From Acinetobacter guillouiae CIP 63.46 (lineage in GTDB: Bacteria; Pseudomonadota; Gammaproteobacteria; Pseudomonadales; Moraxellaceae): 64,000 bases of DNA. This document shows, one piece after another, positions 21,604 to 31,617 of the stretch (the first letter of the stretch is position 1; every line of letters begins with the position of its first letter). The notes beneath the pieces are model-generated. The model was not told where the DNA came from. It searched no databases and saw only the letters and a program-made list of their open reading frames with translations. The stretch spans positions 135,712 through 199,711 of the forward strand of contig NZ_KB849281.1 of the NCBI RefSeq assembly GCF_000368145.1, in the 5' to 3' direction. Both the position numbers and the translations under genes were made by a program.

Positions 21604-21655
21604 GGGCGTTATAAACATTAGCTTTTACTAATGCATACAATGAATCATAACGCCC
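21604..21655 (-). promoter_or_regulatory. Two-tier hairpin upstream of sucA, candidate leader element
   Basis: An outer 9-bp stem GGGCGTTAT (21604-21612) / ATAACGCCC (21647-21655) encloses an inner 6-bp stem CATTAG (21616-21621) / CTAATG (21628-21633). It lies 115-166 bp before the sucA start and could be in the sucA 5' UTR. Structured sucA leaders are known in other proteobacteria, but relation to them is untested. Confidence 0.45.
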
Positions 21656-22055
21656 TCAATGGCATCATCACTCACTTATATACTCAACCGAAGCTGAGCA
21701 ATTTTTTGCAAATCGACTTAGAAAAAACAAAGGCTTTTTTGCTTTTTCTAAAGCGGTTCTAATCTTTGCTTATAAAATTATTTATAAACTGATCTGGATC
21801 ACACTTATGTAGAAAAAATGTACCAAAAATATGGTGTGTTTTTCACATATAGTGGTTTGTTAAATCGTAACATGATCTGTCACTTCAATTGATTTTTTTG
21901 ACACATACCACCTATAAATTAGCGAAATACATACAAGAAATAATCTATTATTATCCATCCATTTATATCGGGTCTGTTGATACTTTTTCAATGCTTAAAG
22001 CTTAGATCCCATTCACTCGAACAAAAAACAACCACCGCATTAAAAATCCAATAAA

Positions 22056-22090
22056 AAAAGAGCGTACATCCCAAGATGTACGCCCTTTTT
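22056..22090 (-). terminator. Intrinsic terminator for sdhCDAB
   Basis: GCGTACATC (22062-22070), loop CCAA, GATGTACGC (22075-22083), flanked by A-rich and T-rich runs. On the minus strand it follows sdhB and ends in seven T residues. Confidence 0.88.
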
Positions 22091-22100
22091 TCACATCGTA

Positions 22101-22811
22101 TTAACCCGCTTGATCGAGCAACATGCTACGGATATGACCGATCGCTTTTGTTGGATTCAAACCTTTCGGACATACAGACACACAGTTCATAATCCCTTTA
22201 CAACGGAATAATGAGAATGGGTCATCAAGACGTGATAAACGATCTTGTGTCGCAGTATCACGAGAATCAATAATGAAACGGTATGCATTCAACAATGCTG
22301 AAGGACCCAAGAATTTATCAGGGTTCCACCAGAATGATGGGCATGAAGTTGAACAACATGCACAAAGAATACATTCATACAGACCATTTAAGTGCTCACG
22401 CTCTTCTGGAGATTGTAAACGCTCTTTTGGTGGTGCAGGCTGATTATTAATTAAGAATGGATGAATTTTGTCATACTGATCGTAGAACTGATTCATATCC
22501 ACAACTAAATCTTTAACCACTGGCAGACCTGGTAATGGACGAATGACGATTTTTTCAGGTAAATCGTTCAAGTTCCATAAACAAGCAAGACCATTTTTAC
22601 CATTGATATTCACACCATCTGAACCGCAAATACCTTCACGGCAAGAACGACGGAATGTTAATGATTCGTCTTGAACTTTTAATGCTAAAAGTGCGTCAAG
22701 CAACATACGATGCTTATCGGTCAACTCTAGTTTAAAAGTCTGCATATACGGTGCTTTATCCTTATCAGGATCATAGCGGTAGATTTCGAATGTACGTGTA
22801 CCTCTACTCAT
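22101..22811 (-). CDS. sdhB: Succinate dehydrogenase iron-sulfur subunit
   Basis: A 236-residue complex II subunit that carries electrons from FAD to quinone on the cytoplasmic face of the inner membrane. 2Fe-2S ligands are in CREGICGSDG with a later Cys in GLAC. The 4Fe-4S and 3Fe-4S ligands are in CILCACCSTSCP and CKGIMNCVSVCPKGLNP. It starts 14 bp after sdhA and is the last gene of the operon. Confidence 0.98.
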   Translation of the reverse strand: MSRGTRTFEIYRYDPDKDKAPYMQTFKLELTDKHRMLLDALLALKVQDESLTFRRSCREGICGSDGVNINGKNGLACLWNLNDLPEKIVIRPLPGLPVVKDLVVDMNQFYDQYDKIHPFLINNQPAPPKERLQSPEEREHLNGLYECILCACCSTSCPSFWWNPDKFLGPSALLNAYRFIIDSRDTATQDRLSRLDDPFSLFRCKGIMNCVSVCPKGLNPTKAIGHIRSMLLDQAG

Positions 22812-22825
22812 CTTATTTCTCCCGA

Positions 22826-24724
22826 TTAGAATGTACGTGGTTTAGGTTCAATTGGGTCTACAGACAATGGGCTGTAACGTACTGGTTTGTATTCAAGATG
22901 GTTATCCGCTGAATACCATAAAGTATGTTTCATCCACTCATCATCACGACGACCATATGAATAGTGCTCATCATCAGCAGGCAATTCATAATCTACAACA
23001 GTATGTGCACCACGACATTCTTTACGTGCAGCAGCAGAAATCAATGTTGCTTTCGCTACTTCGTATAAGTTTTCAACTTCCAAAGCTTCAATACGTGCAG
23101 TATTAAATACTTTAGATTTGTCTTTTAAATGAATGTTACGTACACGTGGTTCAATCGCAAGAATCTGCTTAACACCCTCATCAAGCAAGGCTTGAGTACG
23201 GAATACACCCGCGTGGTCTTGAACGATATCACGAATCGCATCCGCAACTTCTTGTGCATTTTCACCAGAAGTAGAATCATCTAAATGATTGATACGTTTC
23301 AACGTGTTCACAAGTACATCATTTGGAAGTGGTTGGTATTCATCACCGTGATGTTTAGTCACGTAATCGATGATGTGTTCACCAGCAGCTTTACCAAATA
23401 CAACCAAGTCAAGTAATGAGTTTGTACCTAAACGGTTTGCACCATGTACAGATACGCAAGAACACTCACCAATTGCATAGAACCCTTTTACAGGCACTGT
23501 GTAATTCATTGTACCGTTGGTTGTGTATTCGTTTGCAGCTTTATCAAAACCTGCATAGAAATCTGCTGCATTTTTCGCTGTTTCAGGAATAACCACTTGA
23601 CCATGAATATTGGTCGGAATACCACCCATTTGATAATGGATTGTTGGTACAACTGGAATTGGTTCTTTGGTGATATCCACGTTTGCGAATTTCTTACCAA
23701 TCTCAAATACAGATGGTAAACGCTTCATGATGGTATCTGCACCCAAGTGAGTCATATCAAGTAGGATATAATCACCTTTAGGACCACAACCACGACCTTC
23801 TTTGATCTCTTGGTCCATAGAACGTGATACGAAGTCACGCGGAGCCAAATCTTTCAAAGTTGGAGCATAACGTTCCATGAACGGTTCGCCATCTTTGTTA
23901 CGAAGGATTGCACCTTCACCACGACAACCTTCCGTTAACAATACGCCTGCACCAGCAACACCCGTTGGGTGGAATTGCCAGAATTCCATATCTTGTAATG
24001 GAATACCCGCACGAGCAGCCATACCAAGACCATCGCCAGTATTGATATAAGCATTGGTAGATGCACGGTAAACACGACCAGCACCACCTGTAGCAAACAA
24101 TGTTGCTTTGGCTTGGAATACAGCAATTTTGCCTGTTTCTTGGTCAATTGCTGTTACACCGAGTACATCACCTGCTTCGTTACGGATTAAGTCTAATGCA
24201 ATCCATTCAACAAAGAATTGAGTACCCATTTTCACGTTACTTTGATAAAGCGTATGAAGAAGCGCATGACCTGTACGGTCGGCAGCAGCACAAGCACGCG
24301 GAACTGGTTTTTCACCATAGTTCGCAGAGTGACCACCAAATGGACGTTGGTAAATTGTACCGTCAGCATTACGGTCAAATGGCATACCTAAGTGTTCAAG
24401 CTCATAAACAACTTTAGGCGCCTCACGACACATAAATTCGATTGCATCTTGGTCACCTAACCAGTCAGAACCTTTTACCGTGTCATAGAAATGATAGTGC
24501 CAGTTATCGTCTTGCATGTTACCAAGCGATGCACCAATACCACCTTGAGCCGCAACAGTGTGAGAACGTGTTGGGAATACTTTAGTTAGCACTGCAACTT
24601 TCAAACCTGCTTGAGCAAGTTGATATGAAGCACGCATACCTGAACCACCACCACCAACGATGACTGCATCGAAGAACTGGCTTGGAATATTTGAATAATC
24701 TTCTTTAGGGGTTAAAGCGCCCAT
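22826..24724 (-). CDS. sdhA: Succinate dehydrogenase flavoprotein subunit
   Basis: A 632-residue catalytic subunit that oxidises succinate to fumarate. It has the FAD motif VGGGGSGMRA near residue 23 and the flavin-linking His55 in RSHTVAAQGG. HPTGV, the dicarboxylate-site segment TEGCRGEG and GLYAIGE-like GFYAIGECSCV also fit. It is 12 bp from sdhD and 14 bp from sdhB. Confidence 0.98.
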   Translation of the reverse strand: MGALTPKEDYSNIPSQFFDAVIVGGGGSGMRASYQLAQAGLKVAVLTKVFPTRSHTVAAQGGIGASLGNMQDDNWHYHFYDTVKGSDWLGDQDAIEFMCREAPKVVYELEHLGMPFDRNADGTIYQRPFGGHSANYGEKPVPRACAAADRTGHALLHTLYQSNVKMGTQFFVEWIALDLIRNEAGDVLGVTAIDQETGKIAVFQAKATLFATGGAGRVYRASTNAYINTGDGLGMAARAGIPLQDMEFWQFHPTGVAGAGVLLTEGCRGEGAILRNKDGEPFMERYAPTLKDLAPRDFVSRSMDQEIKEGRGCGPKGDYILLDMTHLGADTIMKRLPSVFEIGKKFANVDITKEPIPVVPTIHYQMGGIPTNIHGQVVIPETAKNAADFYAGFDKAANEYTTNGTMNYTVPVKGFYAIGECSCVSVHGANRLGTNSLLDLVVFGKAAGEHIIDYVTKHHGDEYQPLPNDVLVNTLKRINHLDDSTSGENAQEVADAIRDIVQDHAGVFRTQALLDEGVKQILAIEPRVRNIHLKDKSKVFNTARIEALEVENLYEVAKATLISAAARKECRGAHTVVDYELPADDEHYSYGRRDDEWMKHTLWYSADNHLEYKPVRYSPLSVDPIEPKPRTF

Positions 24725-24736
24725 GACATTTTCCTA

Positions 24737-25102
24737 TCAATTCGCCCAAAAAATCTGGATTGCCCAGATCGCATATGCAATAACAGCAATAATCACTGCT
24801 GAAGTTAACACGATGCGTAAACCTGAAGCTGAAGGACCCATCTGACGAGTAGTCACATAGTCAGTGAATACTTGCCACATACCAATCCAAGCATGCGCAA
24901 CAAGAGATAAGACTGCCAATAAAGATAAAATCTTCATCGGAAGTGTCATCATAAAGCCAAACCATTGCTCATAGTTAAATCCGCCATTGCACAGAATCCA
25001 ACCTAATACCACAACAGTATAAACAGCTAGAACTACAGCACTTACGCGTTGGATATACCAATCACGAGAACCTGAACCCGTTAAACCTGTAGCACTTTTC
25101 AT
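24737..25102 (-). CDS. sdhD: Succinate dehydrogenase membrane anchor subunit
   Basis: A 121-residue inner-membrane protein with three helices. It shares haem b and the quinone site with SdhC: RDWYIQRVSAVVL at the start, and HAWIGMWQVFTDYV with the haem-ligand His and quinone-site Asp-Tyr. I start at the ATG at 25,102 because it overlaps the sdhC stop as TAATG. An in-frame ATG at 25,117 would add five residues and lacks a ribosome-binding site. Confidence 0.93.
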   Translation of the reverse strand: MKSATGLTGSGSRDWYIQRVSAVVLAVYTVVVLGWILCNGGFNYEQWFGFMMTLPMKILSLLAVLSLVAHAWIGMWQVFTDYVTTRQMGPSASGLRIVLTSAVIIAVIAYAIWAIQIFWAN

Positions 25103-25500
25103 TAGAGAACGATCCATACAAATGAAGCGATAACTGATATCGCAGCCAAGATTAATGCAATAGTTGCTGCTACGCGACCACTTTGCAACTCTTCAGCAAA
25201 GCCTAAGTCAGCAAGTAAGTGCTTAATACCCATAATGAAATGGAATAATAAACCAGCGACAAATACCCATACGATAAAACGTACAATGAAGCCACCAAAG
25301 ATTGCTTGAACTTGAGCAAAGCCTTCAGGCGAAGACAAAGACTTGTCTAAAAGCCACAAAAGTACCGGTACGAGTAAAAATACGATGACACCTGATAGAC
25401 GGTGTAGAATTGATGCAATAGCCACAGGGGATTTTAAGTTTACATCTAAAACTTGACCCATGGACAAATTGACAGGTCTGTTGCTTTTCACAGCGGGCAT
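25102..25500 (-). CDS. sdhC: Succinate dehydrogenase cytochrome b556 subunit
   Basis: A 132-residue inner-membrane subunit with three helices. The N-terminal RPVNL and SILHRLSG (quinone-site Ser and Arg) match E. coli SdhC, and HFIMGIKHLLADLG holds the haem ligand His. First gene of sdhCDAB. A TATAAT-type promoter and a palindrome (25,558-25,570) lie just upstream. Confidence 0.96.
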   Translation of the reverse strand: MPAVKSNRPVNLSMGQVLDVNLKSPVAIASILHRLSGVIVFLLVPVLLWLLDKSLSSPEGFAQVQAIFGGFIVRFIVWVFVAGLLFHFIMGIKHLLADLGFAEELQSGRVAATIALILAAISVIASFVWIVL

Positions 25501-25557
25501 CCTGTAAGTAAAAACTCCATCCGGAGTTTGTTGGAATTAATTCGAAGGAAAGCTAGC

Positions 25558-25570
25558 ATTGTCAGACAAA
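25558..25570. promoter_or_regulatory. Palindromic operator candidate upstream of sdhC
   Basis: ATTGTCAGACAAA, 12 of 13 positions of the palindrome ATTGTCWGACAAT. It fits TNGTNNNACNA, the pattern of FadR-type GntR regulators. It lies between the predicted sdhC promoter and the start codon. Confidence 0.5.
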
Positions 25571-25600
25571 TTAAATTGCCTGAACTTTAAACGACACTGA

Positions 25601-25629
25601 ATTATAAAACGTGCACTGTCAAAATACAA
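25601..25629 (-). promoter_or_regulatory. Predicted sigma-70 promoter of sdhCDAB
   Basis: A perfect TATAAT (minus strand, 25,601-25,606) with a weak -35 TTGTAT 17 nt upstream. It predicts a 5' UTR of about 95 nt. Confidence 0.45.
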
Positions 25630-26570
25630 ACCATCGAAATTGGCTTTTTCTTTAAAAATCACTCAAATAAGAATCATTTACACCCATTTGAAAAATAAAG
25701 CAGATCCCCCACCTCTGTTTTTCAAGGCTATCTCGTTATTTTTTATGACATTTAAACATATTACTTTTACACATAATTACGACTTATATTATTTTTATAA
25801 ATTTAGACTAAAGCACAACATTACGGACAAAATCGTCCTGTGGTTAATTTCTCCCTGCTGTTTTATTTTTCATCAGCTGGTTAAGCTTTAGTAGATACCC
25901 AACATGTTATTTTAAAATAGTCCTTTATTCCTATTTTAAATGGGTGCCATTTAATTCAGTGATTTGACTGAAAGCTTTATAATAAGAAAGAAAGACTTAG
26001 TTTGTGAATAATTCATAATTTAGCTGCAAGATTTTATGGTATTTGATTATTCCTAAGGCAACTAAATGCCTATTTTTACACTGATTCGATTATTTTTTAT
26101 CCTTTAAAAGCTTCAATAAAAACTATTTTTTAATCAATTAAGCATTAAAATGAAAATAAATATTTCATCAACTCATTTGGGTGTTTTTTACACAAAAATA
26201 ATGGCAAAAGCTATGTAAGTCGTGAAATTCAGATGGTTTTAAAACAGCAACAATGCATTTCGCAACTTACAAAAGCCACAAAATATTGGTCAAAAATGCC
26301 ATTTCCTGTCTAGCAATCACAATTATTTTTCTGCACCTTCTTTAGAATTTACCTTATTATACTGACCGACTCTGAAATTTAATGATCAATCTTACTGGTT
26401 AAAGTTAGACTAACTACTGATGAAAACATTGTTTTTTCATCCATAAGTATAATTGACAAAATTTCAGTACTCACTAAGCTAAATAGCAATTTTTGATCCG
26501 TCTGACTTGTACATTACAAGATGACTCAGCAAGTTAGATAAAATATCCACCAGGACAGGAGATCTATTGA

Positions 26571-27845
26571 ATGTCTGCAGCAACTGGCAAGAAAGCCGTT
26601 CTAGAGCTTGATGGCAAAAAAATTGAATTACCAATTTACAGCGGCACATTGGGCCCAGATGTAATCGACGTTAAGGATGTGTTGGCTTCAGGTCACTTTA
26701 CTTTTGATCCTGGTTTTATGGCGACAGCTTCTTGCGAGTCTAAAATCACTTTCATTGATGGTGATAAAGGCGTTCTTTTACACCGTGGTTATCCGATTGC
26801 TCAACTTGCAACTCAAGCTTCTTACTTAGAAACTTGCTATTTATTGTTAAGCGGTGAGCTTCCAACTGCTGAACAAAAAACAGACTTCGAAAACAAAGTC
26901 CGCAACCACACAATGGTTCACGATCAAGTTAGCCGTTTCTTCAATGGTTTCCGTCGTGATGCTCATCCTATGGCGGTTATGTGTGGTGTAGTGGGTGCGT
27001 TATCTGCGTTCTATCACAACGGTTTTGACGTTGAAAACGTAGACCACCGTGAAATCACTGCAGTTCGTTTAGTTGCTAAAATTCCTACTTTAGCTGCTTG
27101 GACTTACAAATATACAATCGGTCAACCGTTCGTATATCCACGTAACGATTTAAGCTATGCTGAAAACTTCTTGTACATGATGTTTGCTACTCCAGCAGAT
27201 CGTGATTACAAAGTTAACCCTATTCTTGCTAAAGCAATGGATCGTATCTTTACGCTTCATGCTGACCATGAACAAAATGCATCAACGTCTACAGTACGTT
27301 TAGCTGGTTCTACAGGCGCTAACCCTTATGCATGTATCGCTGCGGGTATTGCTGCACTTTGGGGACCTGCGCATGGTGGTGCAAACGAAGCTGTTCTTAA
27401 GATGCTCGATGAAATCGGCTCTGTAGAAAATGTTGCACCGTTCATGGAAAAAGTAAAAACTAAAGAAGTTAAACTTATGGGCTTCGGTCACCGAGTTTAT
27501 AAAAACTTCGATCCACGTGCAAAAGTAATGAAAGAGACTTGTGACGAAGTGTTAAGTGCACTTGGTATCAATGATCCACAACTTGCGCTTGCAATGGAAC
27601 TTGAACGTATTGCATTAAGCGATCCGTACTTCATTGAACGTAAACTTTATCCTAACGTAGACTTCTATTCAGGTATCATCCTTAAAGCGATTGGTATCCC
27701 AACAGAAATGTTTACGGTAATCTTTGCACTTGCACGTACAGTTGGTTGGATCAGCCACTGGTTAGAAATGCACAGCGGTCCGTACAAAATCGGTCGTCCT
27801 CGTCAGCTTTATACTGGCGAAACTCAACGCGATATCAAACGTTAA
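26571..27845 (+). CDS. gltA: Citrate synthase
   Basis: The 424-residue length fits the large hexameric type II enzyme of Gram-negative bacteria. It condenses acetyl-CoA and oxaloacetate in the first TCA step. Catalytic residues are His307 in GFGHRVYKN and Asp364 in NVDFYSG, with [12 protein letters not shown] before them. AGGAG lies 9 nt before the ATG. Transcribed alone, divergent from sdhCDAB, with its own terminator. Confidence 0.98.
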   Translation: MSAATGKKAVLELDGKKIELPIYSGTLGPDVIDVKDVLASGHFTFDPGFMATASCESKITFIDGDKGVLLHRGYPIAQLATQASYLETCYLLLSGELPTAEQKTDFENKVRNHTMVHDQVSRFFNGFRRDAHPMAVMCGVVGALSAFYHNGFDVENVDHREITAVRLVAKIPTLAAWTYKYTIGQPFVYPRNDLSYAENFLYMMFATPADRDYKVNPILAKAMDRIFTLHADHEQNASTSTVRLAGSTGANPYACIAAGIAALWGPAHGGANEAVLKMLDEIGSVENVAPFMEKVKTKEVKLMGFGHRVYKNFDPRAKVMKETCDEVLSALGINDPQLALAMELERIALSDPYFIERKLYPNVDFYSGIILKAIGIPTEMFTVIFALARTVGWISHWLEMHSGPYKIGRPRQLYTGETQRDIKR

Positions 27846-27873
27846 TTCGTTGTGCGTTCAGATCGAACAAGAG

Positions 27874-27898
27874 ACCACCCTTTGGGGTGGTTTTTTAT
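27874..27898 (+). terminator. Intrinsic terminator for gltA
   Basis: ACCACCC (27874-27880), loop TTTG, GGGTGGT (27885-27891), followed by TTTTTATT. Confidence 0.92.
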
Positions 27899-28107
27899 TA
27901 CATATTCATACCAACTGGTATAATCCATTCATTTTAAAATTCATTTAAAATCAAAACATAATAATGCCAATATAAGCATAGAAAACTGAAATTTATATTT
28001 TTACTATAAAACTTACAAATCACTACTTTAAAAAACACCCAACAAATAACTTTATTTTATATATTGTTTAAAATTTTTTTATTAATACATTTCCAAAGGA
28101 CTTGAAG

Positions 28108-29676
28108 ATGCCTCAACATTTATCCAAACAAGTGCACGACCCAGATCAAGCTTTTTTTGGTCACCCTAAACCATTAAAAGGTTTATTTTTTACCGAGCTT
28201 TGGGAACGTTTTTCCTATTATGGTATTCGCCCTTTATTAATCCTCTATATGGCGGCTTTAGTTGCTGATGGCGGTCTCGGTTTAGATCGCCCAACAGCAT
28301 CAGCAATTGTCGGCTTATTTGCAGGCAGTATGTATTTAATGACCGTATTGGGTGGATGGGTTGCTGACAATTATCTCGGTCAGGAGCGCGCTGTGTGGTA
28401 CGGTTCACTGATCATCGCACTCGGACATTTATCCATTGCATTAGCAGCTTTATTTGGACATTTCTTTTTTTATTTTGGTTTAGTATTGATTGTGATCGGT
28501 TCTGGTTTATTTAAAACCTGTATTTCCGTCATTGTTGGCACTTTATATCAGGCTCAAGATTCACGGCGTGATGCAGGATTTTCCATTTTTTATATGGGAA
28601 TTAATCTAGGTTCGTTGATTGCCCCACTATTGACTGGTTTATTGGTTAAAGAACATGGTTGGCACTGGGGATTCGGAATCGGTGGCGTTGGAATGTTAAT
28701 CGCCTTACTGATTTTTAAGTTAATAACTGTGCCTCAATTAAAACAATTTAATCATGTGCAAGGCAATGAAAATAACTGGGCTCGTCCTGTACATTACAAT
28801 CCTAAAGCACCCCAAATGATCATAGGTTTTATTGCAGTTGTTGGCTTGATTATCGGTCTAGTTTCTCTTGGCGTAATTAACATCAATCCAATTCAGATCG
28901 CCACATATTTCACAATCACAATCTGTATTTGTATTGCCTTATATTTCAGCTATCTATTGCTCTTTGCTGGTTTGAATAATACTGAGAAAAAACAAATCAT
29001 CATCTGTTTTATTTTACTCATCACCGCTGCACTTTTCTGGTCAGCATTTGAACAAAAACCAACATCTTTCAATCTTTTCGCCCAAGACTTTACAGATCGC
29101 CAATTCTTTGGCTTTGAAATACCCGCAGTTTGGTTTCAATCGATTAACCCGCTTTTCATTATTATTTTCGCACCGATCATCGCATGGCTTTGGGTTAAAT
29201 TAGGCAAACAAAATCGTGACCCTAGCTATATCACCAAATTCATTATTGCTTTACTTCTCGCTGCGGGTGGTTTCCTCGTGATGAGCATTGCCAGTTACTT
29301 GATCACCCAAAATGGTGGAACTGTTTCTGCATTGTGGATCGCATCAAGCCTCCTGCTTTTAACACTAGGTGAATTATGCTTAAGCCCTGTTGGTCTTTCA
29401 ACCATGACTAAACTTGCTCCGACCATCATTCGTGGGCAAGTGATGGGGCTTTGGTTTACAGCATCTGCTTTAGGAAACTTGATGGCAGGTTTAATTGGTG
29501 GTCATGTTTCTATCCATGAAGTTGACCAATTACCCTTGCTATTTGTGCGATGTGTCATCGCTTTACTTCTTGGCGCACTCGTTCTATGGTTAATGAGAAA
29601 ACCGATTCGTAAATTACTCAATCAAACATCGACCCCCTCTCAAAAATCTCTTGATATGCAATTGGAAAAAGTATGA
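28108..29676 (+). CDS. POT/PTR-family proton-dependent peptide transporter
   Basis: A 522-residue inner-membrane protein with many hydrophobic helices. The first helix carries the ExxER proton-coupling motif in ELWERFSYYG, and FSIFYMGINLGS is the PTR2 signature. The family takes up di- and tripeptides with protons. AAGGA lies 7 nt before the ATG at 28,108; a TTG 6 bp earlier is also in frame. The stop overlaps the start of an Xaa-Pro aminopeptidase (ATGA), so uptake and cleavage of proline-containing peptides are probably coupled. Confidence 0.92.
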   Translation: MPQHLSKQVHDPDQAFFGHPKPLKGLFFTELWERFSYYGIRPLLILYMAALVADGGLGLDRPTASAIVGLFAGSMYLMTVLGGWVADNYLGQERAVWYGSLIIALGHLSIALAALFGHFFFYFGLVLIVIGSGLFKTCISVIVGTLYQAQDSRRDAGFSIFYMGINLGSLIAPLLTGLLVKEHGWHWGFGIGGVGMLIALLIFKLITVPQLKQFNHVQGNENNWARPVHYNPKAPQMIIGFIAVVGLIIGLVSLGVININPIQIATYFTITICICIALYFSYLLLFAGLNNTEKKQIIICFILLITAALFWSAFEQKPTSFNLFAQDFTDRQFFGFEIPAVWFQSINPLFIIIFAPIIAWLWVKLGKQNRDPSYITKFIIALLLAAGGFLVMSIASYLITQNGGTVSALWIASSLLLLTLGELCLSPVGLSTMTKLAPTIIRGQVMGLWFTASALGNLMAGLIGGHVSIHEVDQLPLLFVRCVIALLLGALVLWLMRKPIRKLLNQTSTPSQKSLDMQLEKV

Positions 29677-31475
29677 ACGCTTTGTCACCTGCCAACAAAT
29701 TAGAAAACCTTCGTACAATTATGAAGAAATATCAGCAGGATGCTTTTATCGCCATGAGTGCAGATCCACATATGTCAGAGTATCTACCTGATTATTGGAA
29801 AATACGTCAATGGCTAACAGGCTTTACAGGTTCAGTCGGCACAATTGTAGTTACTCAAAACTTCGCAGGTTTGTGGGTAGATGGTCGATATTGGGTACAA
29901 GCTGAACAGCAACTGGAAAATACAGGTTACGTTTTACAAAAGCAGACACATGATCCTGCTTCAACACATTTGGCTTGGCTTTCACAACATTTAGCCAAAG
30001 ATGCAAAAATCTCTGTCAATGGAAATACCATTTCAACTCAACAATACAGCGCATTATCAGCGCTTGCGATAGAACACAATTTCGGCATTCAAACAGACTT
30101 AGATTTAATTGATGAAATTTGGACTGAACGGCCAGCACTGCCCCTACAACCCATTTGGCAAATGGCAGATGATTTAAATGCGCAAACACGCTTAGAAAAA
30201 ATAACTGCGATCCGTCACAAACTTATTCAGAAAAAAGCAACGGGGCATTTTATTTCTGCACTCGATGATATTGCTTGGATTTTGAATTGTAGGGGGCGTG
30301 ATGTTGAATATAATCCCGTGTTCTTAGCACACTTATATATTGACCATTCTCGAACTGTGCTTTTTATTGATGATGCAAAACTTTCAACTGAAATGCAGCA
30401 AAGATTTGCTTTGGATAACATTGAAATCTTAGCTTATAACGCAAGCATCAAGTTTTTGCTCGAACTTAAACAACAAAATATTTTAATTGATCCTGCTAAA
30501 GTCTCAATTTCATCTGCACAGGCCATTGAGCAGCAAAGTCATTTAGTCCAAGACATTAATCCAAGCAGTTTATTTAAATCACGTAAACATCCTTCAGAAA
30601 TTGCACATGTGCGCAGTGCAATGACCAAAGATGGTGTTGCCCTATGTCATTTCTTTCATTGGCTAGATAACGCATTGGCTGATAAAGAATCGATCAATGA
30701 ACTCACCATCGACGAAAAAATTTCAGGCTTTCGCGCACAACAAGCAGGTTTTATTGGATTAAGCTTCTCGACAATTGCAGGCTTTAATGCCAACGGCGCA
30801 TTACCCCACTATCGTGCCACCGAAGAAAGCTTTAGCGAGATTAGTGGTGATGGTTTGCTGCTGATTGATTCAGGCGCACAATATGATGAAGGAACCACAG
30901 ACATTACCCGTGTTGTTCCCATAGGCACCGCAAGCGTTGAACAAAAGCGCGATTACACACTTGTATTAAAATGTCATATTGCGCTTGCTCAAACTGTTTT
31001 CCCAGAAGGCATTGCATCACCACTATTAGATGCAATTACCCGTCAAACGCTATGGAAATACGGATTAGATTATCGTCATGGTACAGGTCACGGTGTAGGC
31101 TATGCATTGAATGTACATGAAGGCCCCCAAGTGATTTCATATTATGCCCCAGTCACACCATCCACCAAGATGCGCGAAGGGATGATTACTTCCAATGAAC
31201 CTGGTTTATATCATCAAGGCAAGTACGGCATTCGGATTGAGAATCTTGTCGTCAACAAAATTAAGCATTTTGAAGATACGACCTATGGTCAATTTTTGGA
31301 ATTCGAAACACTAACATTGTGTCCGATTAACCTGATGTGTATCGTTTTAGACCTACTCAGTCATGATGAAAAAGCATGGTTGAATCAGTACCATCAAACA
31401 GTCAGAGAGCGATTAGCACCTCACTTAGAAGGTGATGTTTTAAACTGGCTAAATGAAAACACCCAAGCTATTTAA
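29673..31475 (+). CDS. Xaa-Pro aminopeptidase (aminopeptidase P, three-domain M24B type)
   Basis: At 600 residues this is the longer, eukaryote-like form with two creatinase-type N-terminal domains (about 1-310) and a pita-bread M24 domain (about 315-540). Metal ligands are visible as the two Asp of LLIDSGAQYDEGTTDITR, His in HGTGHGVGY, Glu in ITSNEPG and Glu in GIRIENL. It removes N-terminal residues preceding proline, in the cytosol. It overlaps the peptide transporter gene by 4 bp and ends in a strong terminator. Confidence 0.92.
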   Translation: MNALSPANKLENLRTIMKKYQQDAFIAMSADPHMSEYLPDYWKIRQWLTGFTGSVGTIVVTQNFAGLWVDGRYWVQAEQQLENTGYVLQKQTHDPASTHLAWLSQHLAKDAKISVNGNTISTQQYSALSALAIEHNFGIQTDLDLIDEIWTERPALPLQPIWQMADDLNAQTRLEKITAIRHKLIQKKATGHFISALDDIAWILNCRGRDVEYNPVFLAHLYIDHSRTVLFIDDAKLSTEMQQRFALDNIEILAYNASIKFLLELKQQNILIDPAKVSISSAQAIEQQSHLVQDINPSSLFKSRKHPSEIAHVRSAMTKDGVALCHFFHWLDNALADKESINELTIDEKISGFRAQQAGFIGLSFSTIAGFNANGALPHYRATEESFSEISGDGLLLIDSGAQYDEGTTDITRVVPIGTASVEQKRDYTLVLKCHIALAQTVFPEGIASPLLDAITRQTLWKYGLDYRHGTGHGVGYALNVHEGPQVISYYAPVTPSTKMREGMITSNEPGLYHQGKYGIRIENLVVNKIKHFEDTTYGQFLEFETLTLCPINLMCIVLDLLSHDEKAWLNQYHQTVRERLAPHLEGDVLNWLNENTQAI

Positions 31476-31490
31476 CATTTTCCGTAAAAT

Positions 31491-31527
31491 TTAAAAAGCT
31501 CAAAGTACCTGACTTTGAGCTTTTTAA
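31491..31527. terminator. Terminator after aminopeptidase gene
   Basis: A 16-bp perfect stem, TTAAAAAGCTCAAAGT (31491-31506) and its inverse at 31512-31527, with loop ACCTG. The U-rich right arm supports termination of the plus-strand operon; it may also serve the convergent YARHG gene. Confidence 0.85.
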
Positions 31528-31617
31528 AGCAAAAATAATGATATAAATCAGATTCACATCAAATTAAAATGCTTTTGCTTTAGCTATCATTTAAACCAGA
31601 TATGATCAAAATATTGA

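Larger units (their letters stand above)
21490..22100. other. Intergenic region sucA / sdhB
   Basis: About 610 bp separating the sucAB-lpdA and sdhCDAB units. It carries the sdhB terminator at its right end, a two-tier hairpin (21,604-21,655), and the sequence TCTGTTGATACTTTTTCAAT at 21,969, similar to a stretch upstream of mrdA. No gene seen. Confidence 0.4.
25501..26570. other. Long divergent intergenic region sdhC / gltA
   Basis: A 1.07-kb region between two divergent TCA transcription units. On the sdhC side I see a promoter and a palindromic operator candidate. A perfect 10-bp inverted repeat TTTAAAATAG / CTATTTTAAA sits at 25,911-25,940. TTGACA at 26,453 is a possible -35 box for gltA without a good -10. 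A TTG-started 83-codon frame (25,640-25,891) is Phe-rich and not credible. No RNA gene recognised. Confidence 0.45.

Noticed and set aside
25640-25891. 83-codon reading frame in the sdhC-gltA gap
   Set aside because: It starts with TTG, has no ribosome-binding site, and its product is a Phe/Ile/Tyr-rich string typical of translated AT-rich spacer.
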